DNA of 46,123 nt from the NCBI GenBank assembly GCA_021785795.1, contig JAJYEK010000020.1:1-46123 (forward strand). The letters are read 5' to 3'. How positions within the stretch are numbered: position 1 is the stretch's first letter; every line of letters starts with the position of its first letter. The position numbers and the translations under genes are program-made. Of the stretch, positions 38,377-46,123 are shown piece by piece. This DNA is from Pseudomonadota bacterium (GTDB taxonomy: Bacteria > Pseudomonadota > Gammaproteobacteria > Acidiferrobacterales > UBA6901). The notes under the pieces were generated by a model, which saw nothing but the letters and a program-made list of their open reading frames with translations, ran no database searches and was not told the DNA's origin.

Positions 38377-40371
38377 TTACGAGGTATCGAGCAGGCCGCG
38401 CAGATTGGCCAAGTGCGCGTCGGCCCGTTCCTGGCGTTCCTGCGGGTTTGCGGAAGCGGCCTCGTCCTGCCACTCCAGGTCGTCTGCCGGAAGTTCTGCA
38501 AGAAATCGGCTCGGTTCGCAGTCGACGATTTCCCCGTAGCGTTTGCGGCAGCGAGCGAGCGAAAAGCTGAGCGTTTTGCGTGCCCGCGTGATGCCGACAT
38601 AGGCAAGGCGACGCTCTTCGTCCACCGTGTCCTGCTCGACGCTGGTCCGGTGCGGAAGCAGGTTCTCTTCCATCCCAACCAGATAGACGTGCGGAAACTC
38701 CAGCCCCTTGGCCGCGTGCAGGGTCATGAGCGAGACCTGGTCGATGCTGGCGTCGGGGTCGTTATTGTCGAGCATCCCGATCAGGCTGATGCGCGCAACC
38801 GCGTCGGCGAACGAGAGCTCGCCGTCCTGGACCGTGAGCCGGCGCAGCCAGTCGAGCACATCGGCAACGTTTTCCTGGCGCTTCTGTGCCGCGGCGGGGC
38901 TGTCGGAGGTCTCTTGAAGCCATGCATCGTAGTGCGCCTCTGCGACGATCTCCCTGGCAAGACCGGCCGGATCCGCCTCCGGTGCGCGTTCGGCAAGCGC
39001 GCTGATCCACGTGGTGAAGCGCCGCAGCGCCGCGAGCTGCCGCGAATTGAGCTGCAGCGCGAGCCCGTCGGCGAACGACGCATCGGTTAGGCTCAATCCG
39101 TTCTCGGCGGCGTACCGCGCGAGGCCCTCCAGGGTTGCCGCGCCGATTTCACGTCGCGGCGTGTTGGCAACCCGTAGAAACGCGCTGTTGTCCGCGGGAT
39201 TTGCCACCAGCCGGAGATAACCCATGACATCGCGGATTTCGCTATGTTCGAAAAACGAGATGCCGCCGCTGAGATAATAGGGGATGCGCTGTTCTCGCAG
39301 GGCGCGCTCGAGCACGCGCGCCTGGTGGTTGCCGCGGTACAGCAGCGCGTAGTCGCGGAAATCGGTCCGGTGCTTGAACTTGTGGTGCAGCAGCTGGGCG
39401 ACCACCCGGTCGGCCTCATGTTCCTCGTCGCGCGCCACGATGACCCGGATCGGATCGCCGTATCCGAGATCGCTCCACAACCGTTTCTCGTAGACATGAG
39501 GATTATTTCTGATCAGGCTGTTGGCTGCCTTGAGAATGCGTCCCGCGGAACGGTAGTTCTGCTCGAGCTTGATGACCTTGAGATTCGGGAAATCCTGTTG
39601 CAGCTGGAGCAGGTTTTCCGGGCGGGCACCGCGCCATGCGTACACGGACTGGTCATCGTCGCCGACGACAGTCAGGGCGCCACGCGTTCCGACCAGTTGT
39701 CGGACGAGGGAATACTGGCAGGCATTCGTGTCCTGATACTCGTCGACCAGCAGATAGCGAATGCGGTCCTGCCAGGCCGACAGCACGTCGGGGTGCCTGG
39801 CAAAAATGAGCGCCGGCTCGAGAATGAGATCATCAAAATCGACGGCATTGCAGGCCTTGAGGTGGCGTTGATACAGGGGGTAGAGTTTGGCCGCCTGCGC
39901 TGCCAGCGGGTCGGTGCCGGCCGTGGCCATGGCGTGTTCCGGTTCGACCATGGCGTTTTTCCAGCGCGAGATCTGACGCTGTATATCTTCGGCCATGCTG
40001 TTGTGTGCCAGGTCCCGAATGAGTCCGAGGCTGTCTGTGGAATCATAGATCGATAGCCCGGCCCGGTACCCGGCGTGAGCGCCTTCAGCGCGCAGAATAC
40101 GCAGGCCGAGCGTATGGAAGGTAGAAATGGCCAGGCCCTTGGCAGCGCCGCCGCCGAGCAGCGCGGCGACCCGGGTTTTCATTTCCCGAGCGGCCTTGTT
40201 GGTGAACGTGACCGCTACAATCCGCGACGGATCGATCCCATGTTCGCGTATGAGCGCAACGATCTTGCGTGTGATGACTGAGGTCTTGCCGCTGCCGGCG
40301 CCGGCCAGCACGAGCAGCGGGCCGGCCATGTAGCGTACTGCCTCCTTCTGACGGGAATTGAGATCGGGCAA
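38377..40371 (-). CDS. rep: ATP-dependent DNA helicase Rep, TTG start
   Basis: Superfamily 1A 3'-to-5' helicase that clears proteins ahead of replication forks. The 664-residue protein has motif I GAGSGKTSVITRKI, motif Ia TFTNKAAREMK, motif II DEYQD, motif III VGDDDQSVYAWRGA and motif IV LEQNYRS. Motifs V/VI follow (LMTLHAAKGLEFPHVYLVG; RRLAYVGITRARKTL). Length and the HVYLVGMEENLLPH segment favour Rep over UvrD. The start must be the TTG at 40371: an in-frame stop lies 15 bases upstream and no other start precedes the Walker A region at a sensible distance. The ribosome-binding site is weak. Confidence 0.94.
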   Translation of the reverse strand: MPDLNSRQKEAVRYMAGPLLVLAGAGSGKTSVITRKIVALIREHGIDPSRIVAVTFTNKAAREMKTRVAALLGGGAAKGLAISTFHTLGLRILRAEGAHAGYRAGLSIYDSTDSLGLIRDLAHNSMAEDIQRQISRWKNAMVEPEHAMATAGTDPLAAQAAKLYPLYQRHLKACNAVDFDDLILEPALIFARHPDVLSAWQDRIRYLLVDEYQDTNACQYSLVRQLVGTRGALTVVGDDDQSVYAWRGARPENLLQLQQDFPNLKVIKLEQNYRSAGRILKAANSLIRNNPHVYEKRLWSDLGYGDPIRVIVARDEEHEADRVVAQLLHHKFKHRTDFRDYALLYRGNHQARVLERALREQRIPYYLSGGISFFEHSEIRDVMGYLRLVANPADNSAFLRVANTPRREIGAATLEGLARYAAENGLSLTDASFADGLALQLNSRQLAALRRFTTWISALAERAPEADPAGLAREIVAEAHYDAWLQETSDSPAAAQKRQENVADVLDWLRRLTVQDGELSFADAVARISLIGMLDNNDPDASIDQVSLMTLHAAKGLEFPHVYLVGMEENLLPHRTSVEQDTVDEERRLAYVGITRARKTLSFSLARCRKRYGEIVDCEPSRFLAELPADDLEWQDEAASANPQERQERADAHLANLRGLLDTS

Positions 40372-40824
40372 GAGGGTCGCGCTGCGCTATTCGGGTTGGA
40401 GTGGTACGGCAACGGGATATTAACCCGATTCACGTTAAACAGACAGACCCGGCAATGGGGAGCGATCGATCCCGGATTTCGTACCCGGTTCAGGCCGCTG
40501 CTTTACGGTTCAATTTGCGCATCCCGGCGCTTTCCTGGCCGCACGCCACGGCCGCGGGCCCGGGCCCGTTGCGGGGGCTGCCGGAGAGGGGTCCGGCGAT
40601 GGGTGCAGGCACCCCTTCCGCCCGCGGCGCGGGTTTGCACCGCCGGCATGGCCTGTATTAAGGTTAGACGCCAGCGTCAGGGCGTGCAGCCCGAGCGATG
40701 ATGCGCAGATGGTATCGCGAGACAGTAGTATCCGACAGCATATAGTTAGTTTTAGGGTATCCAGGACCGCGGTGCCGTTGGACGCAGGCCGCGGCGTGAT
40801 CCAGCATCCGACAGGGCAACGATC
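40372..40824. other. non-coding interval between rep and gltA
   Basis: This divergent interval should hold the promoters of both genes. A possible plus-strand pair, TTGCAC with TATTAA, has only 15 bases between its elements. A TATAGT at 40741 lacks a -35. The part around 40550-40630 is extremely GC-rich. No gene or RNA could be supported. Confidence 0.4.
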
Positions 40825-42114
40825 ATGAGCACTAAGTACGTAAACGCGGTCATCTCGGAGACACAGGGAGAAGGGAGCCTGCCCATACTGGAAGGCACGA
40901 TGGGGGCGTCGGCGGTCGATATCCAGACGCTCTATGCGCGCCACGGGCTGCTTGCCTACGATCCGGGTTTCCGGTCGACGGCCTCATGCAAGAGCGCGAT
41001 TACCTTCGTCGATGGCGATGCCGGGGTGCTGCTGTACCGCGGATATCCCATAGAGGAGCTTGCGCAGTACAGCACCTTCCCTGAGGTAGCCTATCTGCTG
41101 ATGCACGGGGAACTTCCGGTTGCTGATCAGATGGCTGATTTCCAGGCTGCGATCCACCAGCACAATATGCTGCATGAACAGGTGCTGTATTTCTATCGCG
41201 GTTTCCGCCGCGACGCCCATCCGATGGCGGTCATGGTCGGCGTGGTCGGAGCCCTATCCGCCTTCTATCACGACGTCATCAATATCAGCAACCAGCAGCA
41301 GCGCGAGCTTGCAGCTATCCGGCTGATCGCCAAGATGCCGACGATCGCGGCGGCCAGCTACACCTACAGTTCCGGACGTCCGCAGCGCTATCCCAATAAT
41401 AGCCTCGACTATGCCGCGAATTTGATTCAGATGCTGTTCGGTGTCCCCAACACCGAACTGGTGGTGAACCCGGTGATGGCCCGTGCACTCGATCGCATCC
41501 TCATCCTGCATGCCGACCATGAGCAGAATGCGTCGACATCCACGGTGCGGCTCGCGGCCTCTTCCGGCGCAAATCCGTTTGCCTGCGTGGCGGCCGGCAT
41601 CGCCAGCCTCTGGGGACCGGCACATGGTGGAGCGAACGAGGCCGTGCTCAAGATGCTCATGGAAATCGGTACATCGGAGAATATCCCGAAAGCGATTGCC
41701 CGGGCGAAGGACAAGAACGATTCGTTCCGCCTGATGGGGTTCGGTCACCGCATCTACAAGAATTTTGATCCGCGTTCGCGCGTCATCCAGGAAAGTGCGC
41801 GCGAGGTGCTTCATCACCTCGGGGTCGACGATCCGCTTCTCGAGATCGCAGTGAAGCTCGAAGAGATTGCGCTGCAGGATGATTATTTCATCGAGCGCAA
41901 GCTTTATCCGAACGTCGATTTTTATTCAGGAATCCTGCTGCGCGCGATGGGGTTGCCGATGAACATGTTCACCGCCATCTTTGCGGTGGCGCGCACCGTG
42001 GGATGGGTCAGCCACTGGCTGGAGCTTCATCAGGAAACGCACGGCATAGACCGGCCCCGGCAGCTCTACGTCGGGCAGCCGCGGCGGAATTACCCCAGGA
42101 AAGCACCGGACTGA
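40825..42114 (+). CDS. gltA: citrate synthase, type II
   Basis: Condenses acetyl-CoA with oxaloacetate to citrate at TCA cycle entry. The 429-residue length and the N-terminal beta-rich extension fit the hexameric, NADH-sensitive type II enzymes of Gram-negative bacteria. Active-site regions are clear: [18 protein letters not shown], with its conserved His, then [25 protein letters not shown], and [14 protein letters not shown] with the catalytic Asp. It is convergent with the MFS gene, only nine bases away. Confidence 0.97.
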   Translation: MSTKYVNAVISETQGEGSLPILEGTMGASAVDIQTLYARHGLLAYDPGFRSTASCKSAITFVDGDAGVLLYRGYPIEELAQYSTFPEVAYLLMHGELPVADQMADFQAAIHQHNMLHEQVLYFYRGFRRDAHPMAVMVGVVGALSAFYHDVINISNQQQRELAAIRLIAKMPTIAAASYTYSSGRPQRYPNNSLDYAANLIQMLFGVPNTELVVNPVMARALDRILILHADHEQNASTSTVRLAASSGANPFACVAAGIASLWGPAHGGANEAVLKMLMEIGTSENIPKAIARAKDKNDSFRLMGFGHRIYKNFDPRSRVIQESAREVLHHLGVDDPLLEIAVKLEEIALQDDYFIERKLYPNVDFYSGILLRAMGLPMNMFTAIFAVARTVGWVSHWLELHQETHGIDRPRQLYVGQPRRNYPRKAPD

Positions 42115-42123
42115 CGCGTGCGG

Positions 42124-43311
42124 TCAGCGCTGCGTGGCGGCCGCTGGCACGCCCAGTCCGAACCACAGGGCGGTGGCTAGGAGCAGCGCCGCCAGCATCT
42201 CGAAACCGGCTGTGTAGCCGAAGGCGTTGATGACGCCGCCCGTGACGACCGGTCCCGCGGCCTGTCCGGTATCCATGATCGTTCTCAGCACGCCCATCGA
42301 CGTACCCATCTGGTCCTGTCGGCTCAGGTCCCCAACCAGGGCGCCGGTCGACGATGTTGCGGTCGCGAAACCCGCGCCGAAGACGACGCTCAGCGCCGCT
42401 AGTGCCGTCGTAGACCGGAACAGGGGTATCGGGCAGATGCCGATCATGGCGATGGCCAGACCGAAGAGGATCGCCGGTCGGCGTCCAATGCGATCAGAGA
42501 TGTACCCGGCGAGCGGCTTGATCAGGGCGACGCAAACCAGCTGGAGGCCGAGGATGACGCCGATTTGCCAGGCCGGAATCGCGCATACGGAGGCGTAAGC
42601 GGCAAGAAATGCCTCGAGCGCGCCGAACACGAAATATTGCGCCGCCTCGGTGGCGCTGGTGGCGAGCAGGGCGCCGTTGCGCAACGTCGCTGCCAGGGCG
42701 GTTCGTGCTGTCTCCCAGGTCCGGGCGTGTGATTCCGGAAGCGGCAGCCTCTCCCGGTCCCGGGGCAGCATTATGCCGAGGGCCAGTGCCAGGATGCCGC
42801 CCGCAGCACAGGTCAGGTAGACCGCTGGGAAGCCCGCCAGTGAGATCAAGGAGCCGCCCAGGAACGGCGCCGCTGAACGTCCGACAATCGTAATCGAGGA
42901 GTAGGTCGAGAGTTTCTGGGCGCGATCCTTGACGTGATGGCCGGCGATCCAGGCGCTCGCCACCGTGCCGAATATCGCGGTCGCAAATCCATGGTAAAAG
43001 CGCACCAGCACGAGTATCCATACACGGCTTGCCAAAAGATACAGGAATGGGGCAGTGGCAAATATCGCCAGCGCTGCCAGAAGCAGCCGGCGTCTGCCCA
43101 CGAGATCCGAGAGCATTCCGGCCGGCAGGCTGATCAGTATTCCGGACACGGTCGATGCCATGGCAACCCACCCGATTTCCGCGGGGTTTGCGCCAAGGTG
43201 GATCGCGAACAGCGGCAGCGCCGGAGTTTTTGACAGGGTGGAGCTCAGGATGGCGAACGCGCCGGTTGCCGCGAGCAGCAGGAACGGCCACCGCCTGTCT
43301 GATTCAGCCAT
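42124..43311 (-). CDS. major facilitator superfamily transporter
   Basis: A 395-residue integral membrane protein with about twelve helices in two halves. The loop motif between helices 2 and 3 reads SDLVGRRRLLL, repeated in the second half as SDRIGRRPAILFG, the standard MFS motif A. A conserved segment, GTSMGVLRTIMDTGQAAGPV, lies near the end and is typical of drug-efflux-like MFS members. ATG 43311 is chosen because AGGAGG lies four bases before it; a GTG sits directly upstream at 43314. The substrate is unknown. Confidence 0.92.
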   Translation of the reverse strand: MAESDRRWPFLLLAATGAFAILSSTLSKTPALPLFAIHLGANPAEIGWVAMASTVSGILISLPAGMLSDLVGRRRLLLAALAIFATAPFLYLLASRVWILVLVRFYHGFATAIFGTVASAWIAGHHVKDRAQKLSTYSSITIVGRSAAPFLGGSLISLAGFPAVYLTCAAGGILALALGIMLPRDRERLPLPESHARTWETARTALAATLRNGALLATSATEAAQYFVFGALEAFLAAYASVCAIPAWQIGVILGLQLVCVALIKPLAGYISDRIGRRPAILFGLAIAMIGICPIPLFRSTTALAALSVVFGAGFATATSSTGALVGDLSRQDQMGTSMGVLRTIMDTGQAAGPVVTGGVINAFGYTAGFEMLAALLLATALWFGLGVPAAATQR

Positions 43312-43441
43312 CACGCCTCCTGCGGCTCTGTCGAGCTCTGTGTATTATAGCTGTCGGGCTGCGCCGGCGGGGATGCCGGCCCGAATGTGCCGGACGCTGC
43401 TTCGGAGTCAGCCGACTATCGTAAATTCGGGGAGAGTGGCC

Positions 43442-43864
43442 GTGCGCAATCTGCTTCTGGTACTGGTGTCTGCCTGTCTGCTTAGCGGCTGCATTGCCGA
43501 GGCCCTCACGTCCGGCCATATCGCGTTCAGCGACGAGGGGGCCGGGAATCCGCCGGCAATCGGCACCCGTGAGCGCGCGCTGATTCGTGAATACTGCACG
43601 CGTCGCGACTTTGCCCGGAACCTGTCTCCGGAGGAAAGCCGCATGGCGTCGCAGCTGCGCCGTTACGATAGGCTGCCGTCCCGGCTCGTCTTCCGTGGCC
43701 TGCCGCAGCAGCTCGAGAGCCGCCTGCCGCCGCTGCCACAGCCCTATGCACGGGTCCTTGTCGGAACGGACGTGCTCGTGGTCAATCGCCGCACGCGGGT
43801 GATCACGGATCTCGCCCGTGGTGTCTGCGAACCCTACGCAGCCGCGCCCGCCCACCGGCGCTGA
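43442..43864 (+). CDS. small lipoprotein with CigR/RcnB-like C-terminal segment
   Basis: A 140-residue predicted lipoprotein. The signal reads LLLVLVSACLLSGC, with an ideal lipobox. The start is the GTG at 43442, preceded by GGGGAGA; the frame is open far upstream but without protein character. The C-terminal part (LPSRLVFRGLPQQLESRLPP, then YARVLVGTDVLVVNRRTRV) resembles the short beta-rich segment of CigR/RcnB-like periplasmic proteins. Function unknown; the similarity is from memory. It lies divergent from the MFS gene and convergent with the DAHP synthase gene. Confidence 0.75.
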   Translation: MRNLLLVLVSACLLSGCIAEALTSGHIAFSDEGAGNPPAIGTRERALIREYCTRRDFARNLSPEESRMASQLRRYDRLPSRLVFRGLPQQLESRLPPLPQPYARVLVGTDVLVVNRRTRVITDLARGVCEPYAAAPAHRR

Positions 43865-43886
43865 GCGTCGCCGGCGCCCGCGGCGG

Positions 43887-45011
43887 TCAGTGATGCTGGG
43901 CCAGAAAGTCCCTGGCCAGCGCCCGACGCTTCTCGTAGGCTTCGCGCGCCACGGCGATATCCGCCAGAAACAGGGGCAGTTCCTCGAGCAGCAGGGCCTG
44001 CGGTCCGTCGACCAGCGCCTTTTGCGGCGCCGGATGGAAGTCCACGAGGACCATATTGGCGCCGGCAATGATGCCCTGGGCGGTGACGTGCTGGATGTCG
44101 AGCATCCCGTCGGGCGCCCGGTCGCGCGAGCCCACCGAATGCGAGGGGTCCACGCATACCGGCATGCGCGTCAGTCGCTTGACTACCGGTACGTGGGCGA
44201 AGTCGACGAAATTGCGGTGCGGGTCGCCCATGTTCGTTTTCATGCCGCGCAGGCCGAACACCACGTTGCGGTTGCCGGCGCTTGCGAGGTATTCGGCGGC
44301 GTTGAGCGATTCCTCGAGCGTGATGCCGAAGCCGCGCTTGAGCAGTACTGGCAGTTCACGCTGCCGTCCGACGATTTTCAGGAGCTCGAAGTTCTGGGTA
44401 TTGCGCGTGCCGATTTGCAGCATGACACCCGTAGGTTTGCCGGTGCGTTCCAGGGCTTCGCGAATTTCGTCGAGATGCGAGTCGTGGGTGATTTCCATGG
44501 CGATCACCTTGATGCCGTACTTGCCGGCGAGTTCGAACACCCACGGCAGGCAGTCGCGCCCGAGCCCCTGGAAGGCATATGGGTTGGTGCGCGGCTTATA
44601 GGCGCCCATGCGCGTGCATACCTGGCCGTTGTCGCGCAGCGCTCGCAACATTTTCTCGACATGTTCCGGTGTGTCCACTGCGCACAGTCCGGCGAACACG
44701 TTCAAGCTGTCCTGGCTGAAGTGAACGCCGTTGTACTCGAAGCCGGTCGGGCGCTGGTCGTCGTGGTGACGGCCGAGAATTCGGTATTCTTCGGATACGC
44801 GGACGACGCGCTCCACGCCAGGGAGCGATTCGATTTCGCTGCGGTCAAGGGCTGCGGTATCGCCGATGAGGTAGATTTCCGTGAGAGTCTGCTGTGAGCC
44901 GACCTCTTCGTGGATGCGTGTGCTGATATTGCGCTTGTTGCGCAGCGCATCTAGGATCTGCTGGAATTCCGGACTGTTGCGGCCCACACGGGGCTTGAGG
45001 ATGATAATCAT
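43887..45011 (-). CDS. aroF: DAHP synthase, type I-beta
   Basis: Joins erythrose 4-phosphate and phosphoenolpyruvate in the first step of the shikimate pathway. The 374-residue protein has an N-terminal ferredoxin-like regulatory domain (IIILKPRVG to about 70) before the barrel. Active-site stretches are CTRMGAYKPRTNPYAFQG, LIGTRN-type (LQIGTRNTQN), LLKRGFGITLEE and CVDPSHSVGSR. ATG 45011 is preferred to an upstream in-frame start because AAGGAAA precedes it. The N-terminal domain suggests feedback control, though by which amino acid cannot be told. Confidence 0.93.
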   Translation of the reverse strand: MIIILKPRVGRNSPEFQQILDALRNKRNISTRIHEEVGSQQTLTEIYLIGDTAALDRSEIESLPGVERVVRVSEEYRILGRHHDDQRPTGFEYNGVHFSQDSLNVFAGLCAVDTPEHVEKMLRALRDNGQVCTRMGAYKPRTNPYAFQGLGRDCLPWVFELAGKYGIKVIAMEITHDSHLDEIREALERTGKPTGVMLQIGTRNTQNFELLKIVGRQRELPVLLKRGFGITLEESLNAAEYLASAGNRNVVFGLRGMKTNMGDPHRNFVDFAHVPVVKRLTRMPVCVDPSHSVGSRDRAPDGMLDIQHVTAQGIIAGANMVLVDFHPAPQKALVDGPQALLLEELPLFLADIAVAREAYEKRRALARDFLAQHH

Positions 45012-45163
45012 TAACGTTTCCTTAACGGTTCCTTCGGGCGCTAATCTGGGTTGCATGCGGCCCCGGCACGGGGGCCACCCAGCCGCGGTCGCGGGGATCC
45101 CCGGCGAGCGGCTGCAGACCGTCGAAAAGTCCTATTGTAGCAAGACACCAGCCGTCCGTTGCC

Positions 45164-45577
45164 ATGCAGATCGACAGAACCGGGACTAGCCGCAGAACCG
45201 CCGGGAGGCGCGGGTCCGGGCAGACGGGCGGACCTTCCTATTCGCTCGACCCGAAGCTTGTCGTGCGCCATGTCCGCGTCGAGACCTTCCGGGCGAGCGG
45301 ACCGGGTGGCCAGCACCTGCACAAGACGGAATCCGCCGTACGCATGACCCACTTGCCGACGGGAATCGCGGTGACGGTGTCGGACACGCGTTCGCAGGCG
45401 CGCAACCGGGCGCTGGCGCTGGACCGGCTGATCGCCCGTCTTCGGCGACGGGCCTCAGTGCCGGAGCCGCGGGTCGCAACCCGCAGAACCGCTGCTTCCG
45501 TGCGCCGGAGGCTGGACCAGAAGCGTCTTAAGTCCCGCACCAAGGGCCTGCGTGCCCGTGTGCGCTCGGCCGATTAG
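45164..45577 (+). CDS. release-factor-like GGQ-domain protein without codon-recognition domains
   Basis: A 137-residue basic protein built around the class I release-factor catalytic domain. The GGQ is at 48-50 in [18 protein letters not shown], followed by [20 protein letters not shown]. The anticodon-like and SPF/PAT-type domains of RF1/RF2 are absent. The sequence after GGQ is closer to RF1/RF2 (NKTDSAVRITHxPTG) than to ArfB (NKVSSAIHLRF), and His replaces the usual Asn in HKTES. The C-terminal tail is rich in Arg and Lys, like the ribosome-entry tail of rescue factors. It probably hydrolyses peptidyl-tRNA on stalled ribosomes, but that is inferred. Confidence 0.85.
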   Translation: MQIDRTGTSRRTAGRRGSGQTGGPSYSLDPKLVVRHVRVETFRASGPGGQHLHKTESAVRMTHLPTGIAVTVSDTRSQARNRALALDRLIARLRRRASVPEPRVATRRTAASVRRRLDQKRLKSRTKGLRARVRSAD

Positions 45578-45842
45578 CGCGGCGTGATCCGATCCACGGC
45601 GAGGCGCTCCCGCGCCGAATTTTCCGGCGCTACGGCAGGTACTGCCGTCCGAGATGTCGACGGGCAACCCAGCGAGCAGGGTTCGAGCAGGTCGAGCGGA
45701 TGCCCGACGGCGCACTGTTAAGTGTCCCTGGGCGGGAATGTGCCGGCCTAAGGCGCAGGCAGCGCCGTGCGTGGTCGGACGCTGACGTTGCCGGCAGCCG
45801 TCCAGGCCGCGGCTCGTCCGGTATTTTGAGCGGGACACCGGA
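45578..45842. other. non-coding stretch upstream of the cold-shock gene promoter
   Basis: No gene or structured RNA was recognised in these 265 bases. Short GC-rich inverted repeats occur just after the release-factor-like gene, but none is followed by a T-run. Confidence 0.4.
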
Positions 45843-45871
45843 TTGTGTTATCGGTGGACTTCACGTAGGAT
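45843..45871 (+). promoter_or_regulatory. candidate promoter of the cold-shock gene
   Basis: TTGTGT and TAGGAT are separated by 17 bases. Transcription from about 45878 would give a leader of about 150 bases, similar to the long leader of E. coli cspA, which acts as an RNA thermosensor. The leader shows no recognised cold box by eye. Confidence 0.5.
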
Positions 45872-46029
45872 TTAGCCGCCGCGCGGAGGAATTGGCGCGG
45901 TATGTTGTGCCGCTGCGTCACGGGTTGGCCGTTGTCCTTGACCCTGGTGTGCGGCCTCCTGATCCGGCAATTCGATAACGCGTCGCAGCAAGGCGCAGAC
46001 GTCACAGATGAAGAAGGGGTTATTCGTCT

Positions 46030-46123
46030 ATGCAAACTGGTACGGTTAAGTGGTTCAACGAGTCCAAGGGCTTCGGTTTTATCACCCCGAGTGATGGTAG
46101 CCCGGACGTGTTCGTCCATTTCT
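46030..46123 (+). CDS. cold-shock protein (CspA family), 3'-truncated by the window edge
   Basis: The first 31 codons of a small OB-fold nucleic-acid chaperone are present. They contain [16 protein letters not shown], including RNP1 (KGFGFI), and the start of RNP2 (VFVHF). The family is normally about 67-70 residues, so roughly half is missing. AAGGGG lies 11 bases before the ATG. Confidence 0.95.
   Translation, partial: MQTGTVKWFNESKGFGFITPSDGSPDVFVHF

Overview
This window is a high-GC bacterial chromosome segment, most likely from an aerobic gammaproteobacterium. The evidence is the gene content and order: a nuo operon leading into an initiator tRNA, then rimP-nusA-infB-rbfA-truB-rpsO-pnp, plus Rep helicase, a type II citrate synthase, an OmpR/EnvZ-type pair and a long-leader cold-shock gene. 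The protein sequences resemble Chromatiales or Acidiferrobacterales types, but that placement is an impression from memory, not a computed one.

Layout. (1) 1-9788: the distal part of the NDH-1 (complex I) operon, nuoG (5' end outside the window) through nuoN, all on the plus strand and tightly packed. (2) 9926-10044: a promoter and an initiator tRNA-fMet gene. (3) 10045-17656: about 7.6 kb of accessory DNA between the tRNA and rimP, two loci that are adjacent in E. coli. It holds decayed genes (a multi-frame membrane protein, a frameshifted GNAT acetyltransferase, a PAS-domain protein broken by a stop and a frameshift, an IS21 istA scrap) and three intact genes for exported proteins: a small Arg/His-rich protein, a large lipoprotein with propeller-like repeats, and a CSLREA / beta-helix / CFI-box C-terminal surface protein. 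(4) 17657-26272: the transcription-translation-RNA decay cluster rimP to pnp, with a sigma-70-like promoter, a leader hairpin and a strong terminator after pnp.

(5) 26372-30842, minus strand: a likely operon of an OmpA/MotB-like envelope protein, an unrecognised conserved 148-residue protein, acetyl-CoA synthetase and a YheT-like hydrolase. (6) 31006-34694: a patatin-like phospholipase, a histidine kinase/response regulator pair with an unusual H-box, and a small secreted Ser/Asp/Asn-rich protein whose promoter region carries direct repeats of the OmpR-family kind. (7) 34946-46123: a GAF-PAS-GGDEF-EAL membrane signalling protein, Rep helicase, citrate synthase, an MFS transporter, a small lipoprotein, DAHP synthase, a release-factor-like GGQ protein without the codon-recognition domains, and the start of a cold-shock protein gene.

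Functionally the window joins respiratory energy conservation (complex I), acetate activation and TCA entry (acs, gltA), aromatic biosynthesis (DAHP synthase), core gene expression, and envelope or signalling functions. The least explained material is the tRNA-rimP insert with its pair of surface proteins, the unrecognised protein next to acs, and the two-component/small-protein locus. I saw no CRISPR array, intact phage or intact transposon.
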